Below are positions 61,778 through 64,000 of a stretch of DNA of 64,000 nt, piece after piece. Each line of letters starts with the position of its first letter. The stretch's first letter is position 1. The notes under the pieces were generated by a model. It had not been told where the DNA came from, ran no database searches, and saw only the letters and a program-made list of their open reading frames with translations. Origin of the DNA: Cupriavidus consociatus (GTDB lineage Bacteria > Pseudomonadota > Gammaproteobacteria > Burkholderiales > Burkholderiaceae); contig NZ_JAGIQA010000006.1 in NCBI RefSeq assembly GCF_017814975.1, positions 1 to 64,000 of the forward strand, given 5' to 3'. A program made the position numbers and the translations under genes.

Positions 61778-62266
61778 ATGAAGAAATACGCCATTCTGAT
61801 GTGTTGCATGGGCAACATCTGCCGCTCGCCTACGGCGGAGGGGGTGCTGCGCGCCAAGCTCGCCGCAGCCGGGCTGGAGTCGCTGGTCGAACTGGACTCG
61901 GCCGGCACCCATGAGTACCACCTGGGCCGCGCGCCCGATCCGCGTACCCAGCGCGCCGCGCTGCGCCGCGGTTACGACCTGTCGGCGCTGCGCGCGCGCA
62001 AGGTCGGCCTGCCCGACTTCGACCGCTTCGACCTGATCCTGGCGATGGATCGCGAAAACCTCGCCGGCCTGACCCGGCTCCATCCCGACGCCGGCGACAA
62101 GTTGCGCCTGCTGATGAGCTTCGCCACCCGCCACGACGCAGAAGAAGTGCCCGATCCGTACTACGGCGAGGGCGACGGCTTCGAGCGCGTGCTCGACTAT
62201 GTCGAGGACGCCTGCGACGGGCTGATCGAGATGCTTCGCCAGCGCCTGCAAGCTCCCGCCGGCTGA
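61778..62266 (+). CDS. low-molecular-weight protein-tyrosine phosphatase
   Basis: A 162-residue cytosolic phosphatase. The P-loop CCMGNICRSP near the N-terminus has the catalytic Cys and Arg (CxxxxxR-S), and the general acid Asp is in VPDPYYGEGDGFERVLDYVE. Such enzymes act on phosphotyrosine proteins, or on arginine phosphate, in capsule or stress control. It is monocistronic in appearance; a TAGAAT (61685-61690) could be the -10. In Burkholderiaceae a gene of this family often sits close to uvrB, as here. Confidence 0.92.
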   Translation: MKKYAILMCCMGNICRSPTAEGVLRAKLAAAGLESLVELDSAGTHEYHLGRAPDPRTQRAALRRGYDLSALRARKVGLPDFDRFDLILAMDRENLAGLTRLHPDAGDKLRLLMSFATRHDAEEVPDPYYGEGDGFERVLDYVEDACDGLIEMLRQRLQAPAG

Positions 62267-62353
62267 GCCGGCACCCGCGAGCATCCATCCCGCGCGGCCC
62301 GCGCCGCGACGCCACCGGCGCCGCGCCCGGCGGGCCGATTCCACCAGATTTCC

Positions 62354-64000
62354 ATGCTCCGAACCCTGTTCCGCAAATGGCGCGAATCGCGCAATGCCAG
62401 CCTGCAACTCGACGCCGTCCTGGCCGCGGCCGATCCCGGGGCGCCGCTGGCCGAGCGCAACCGCTGGCTGATCGAGCTGGGCTACTGGATACGCCGTGAG
62501 GGCAGCCTCAGCGCGAACGGCGAGGAGCCCGCCACGGACCGCAGCCATTCCGAGCACGTACGGCTGCGCTACCTGCTGCAGGTGCTGGAGCGCCATCCCG
62601 ACTGGGCCGAGCGCTTCGCGCTGACGATGCGCAGCATCGTGCGCGATAACGACCCGACCGGCCTGTTCTGCGACACCGGAGTGTCCCTGCATCCGGGCTT
62701 CGTCAGCGAGATGGTGAGCCGGCTGCAGAACCGCTTCTTGCCGCCGCCGCTCAACCGCAACGACATGGCCGGACTGTTCGCGCTGGTGTTCGTCGGTGAC
62801 GAGGACGCTGAATGGGTGGAAGCCATCGACGACGAGCTGGTGGCGCGGCTGTCGCGGGTGCTGCAGCAAGGCACCGAGGCCGTCGGCGGCATGAGCAACT
62901 ACCGCGCGGCGCTGGGCCAGACGCTTGCGACCAGCATCGCGGTGCTGGTCAGCCAGGTGCGCGCTACGGGGCTGAGCCAGGCGATCCGCTCGCGGCTGCG
63001 CGGGCGCGTGGAAGACACGCCGTTTTTCCAGCTGGACGCCGCGATAGACGCACTTCGAGTGGATGGCCTGCAGCACGACGATGAAAGCTTCGGCCAGGGC
63101 CTGAACTATTTCCGGGCGCTGCTGGATGGCTGCCACGATGCCGCCCGGCAGGTCTACCAGGACCTGGAGGAGAACGGCGTGTCGATCGAGGTGGTGTTCC
63201 AGATCGAACGCATGAAGGTGCAACTGCACCGCATCGAGCTGCTGCTGGCGGCCTGGGTCGAGCCCGGCCGCCCCGGCATGCATCCGCACCTGGTGGCGGA
63301 ACTGATCCGCTCGACGCAGGCGCGCCGCAGCCTGTCGCACCTGGCGGGCACCTCGTTCGCGCAACTGGCGCGCAAGGTGGTGGAGCGCTCGGCCGAGACC
63401 GGCGAACACTACATCACGCGCGACCGCAAGGAATACGCCGAGCTGGTGCGCGCGGCAGCGGGCGGCGGCCTGATCACGGTGGCCACGGTGTACCTGAAGT
63501 TCGTGATCTACGGCCTGCATCTGGACAAGTTCAGCGAAGGCCTGCTGGCCTCGCTCAACTATGCGGGGAGCTTCCTCGCCATCCACTTCGCGCACTTCAC
63601 ACTGGCGACCAAGCAACCGGCGATGACCGGCCCGGCGCTGGCGCACCGGCTTGACGCGGCGGGGCGTCCGGAAGGGCGCGAGATCTTTGTGGACGACACC
63701 ATCGCCATGATCCGCTCCAACGCGGCGGCGATCGTCGGCAACCTGGCGGTGGTGTTCCCGGTGGCGCTGGCCATCCAGTGGCTCGCGCACAAGCTGCTGG
63801 GCGCCAACCTGATCACGCCGGCCAAGGCCATCGCCACCATCGAGTCATTCTCGATCCTCGGGCCGACGCCGCTCTACGCCGCCTTTACCGGCGTGCTGCT
63901 GTGGCTGTCGAGCCTGATCGCCGGGTGGGCCGACAACTGGTTCGCGCTGCACCGCGTGCATGACGTGATAGCCTACAACCGGCGCCTGCACTATGTGCTG
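62354..64000 (+). CDS. Gcr-type site-specific recombinase family membrane protein (3' end beyond window)
   Basis: An uninterrupted frame of 549 codons runs from the ATG at 62354 to the window end. It starts MLRTLFRKWRESRNASLQLD. A soluble helical N-terminal half (LRYLLQVLERHPDWAERFALT, GTSFAQLARKVVERSAETGEHYITRDRKEY) is followed by hydrophobic segments (GGGLITVATVYLKFVIYGL, AAIVGNLAVVFPVALAI, LYAAFTGVLLWLSSLIAG). This matches proteins annotated as site-specific recombinase Gcr. The name is doubtful, since the C-terminus is membrane-spanning and no integrase motif is seen. Actual function unknown. Confidence 0.8.
   Translation, partial: MLRTLFRKWRESRNASLQLDAVLAAADPGAPLAERNRWLIELGYWIRREGSLSANGEEPATDRSHSEHVRLRYLLQVLERHPDWAERFALTMRSIVRDNDPTGLFCDTGVSLHPGFVSEMVSRLQNRFLPPPLNRNDMAGLFALVFVGDEDAEWVEAIDDELVARLSRVLQQGTEAVGGMSNYRAALGQTLATSIAVLVSQVRATGLSQAIRSRLRGRVEDTPFFQLDAAIDALRVDGLQHDDESFGQGLNYFRALLDGCHDAARQVYQDLEENGVSIEVVFQIERMKVQLHRIELLLAAWVEPGRPGMHPHLVAELIRSTQARRSLSHLAGTSFAQLARKVVERSAETGEHYITRDRKEYAELVRAAAGGGLITVATVYLKFVIYGLHLDKFSEGLLASLNYAGSFLAIHFAHFTLATKQPAMTGPALAHRLDAAGRPEGREIFVDDTIAMIRSNAAAIVGNLAVVFPVALAIQWLAHKLLGANLITPAKAIATIESFSILGPTPLYAAFTGVLLWLSSLIAGWADNWFALHRVHDVIAYNRRLHYVL

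Noticed and set aside
62354..64000. Mobile element or integron recombinase
   Set aside because: No inverted repeats, integrase motifs or att-like sites; the protein looks like a membrane protein and sits among core genes.

Overview
The window looks like core chromosome of a high-GC betaproteobacterium of the family Burkholderiaceae, most likely Cupriavidus. The evidence is uniformly GC-rich codon use, a poly(3-hydroxybutyrate) depolymerase of the Ralstonia eutropha PhaZ type, a Bug/TctC solute-binding protein, and the grouping of recN, NAD kinase, hrcA, hemH and grpE. I see no insertion sequence, phage, CRISPR array, rRNA or tRNA. Gene density is high and almost every gene has a recognisable family. 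The species call is an inference from gene content, not from a search.

Layout. 1-5.9 kb: end of a hydroxyacyl-CoA dehydrogenase gene, glutathione S-transferase, a PLP aminotransferase, a PIN-domain protein, yaaA, an M14 carboxypeptidase and a lipoprotein with a very basic tail. 6-9 kb: N-formylglutamate amidohydrolase, TctC-type binding protein and a divergent LysR regulator. 9-11.8 kb: a MoxR ATPase / acetyltransferase / VWA-protein operon. 12.3-22.7 kb: two small c-type cytochromes, a divergent apbE (nosX-like) and a complete nitrous-oxide-reduction operon nosZRDFYL. 22.7-24.1 kb: DAHP synthase preceded by what reads as a full phenylalanine/tyrosine transcription attenuator. 24.2-35.4 kb: methyltransferase, tldD, a nitrilase-family amidase, the giant AsmA/YhdP-like protein and glnE. 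35.4-38.3 kb: a rhombosortase, a subtilisin-like protease carrying a GlyGly-CTERM tail, and a lipoprotein resembling that protease's propeptide. 38.4-45.5 kb: recN, nadK, hrcA, hemH, an S4-domain protein, a 57-residue membrane protein, grpE and a thioredoxin-like protein. 45.5-54.6 kb: phospholipase A, DUF1841 protein, DMT exporter, nitroreductase, Coq4-like protein, a Baeyer-Villiger monooxygenase/hydrolase pair with a divergent TetR repressor, nth and an rsxB homologue. 54.9-64 kb: TetR regulator, phaZ, aromatic aminotransferase, uvrB, three small proteins, a low-molecular-weight phosphatase and the start of a Gcr-type membrane protein that runs off the end.

Genes that work together. The nos genes form a tightly overlapping operon in which NosR is the probable flavinylation substrate of the divergent ApbE. 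NosZ carries a twin-arginine motif followed by a lipobox, so it may be lipid-anchored. A 15-codon leader frame and five exact 11-bp repeats lie just upstream of nosZ. The BVMO and hydrolase can convert a ketone to an ester and cleave it, under a TetR repressor with a perfect inverted-repeat operator. The rhombosortase, protease and free propeptide-like lipoprotein look like one secretion, processing and inhibition unit. The most notable unexplained or under-described items are the aroG attenuator, the rhombosortase trio and the leader peptide plus repeat tract of nosZ.
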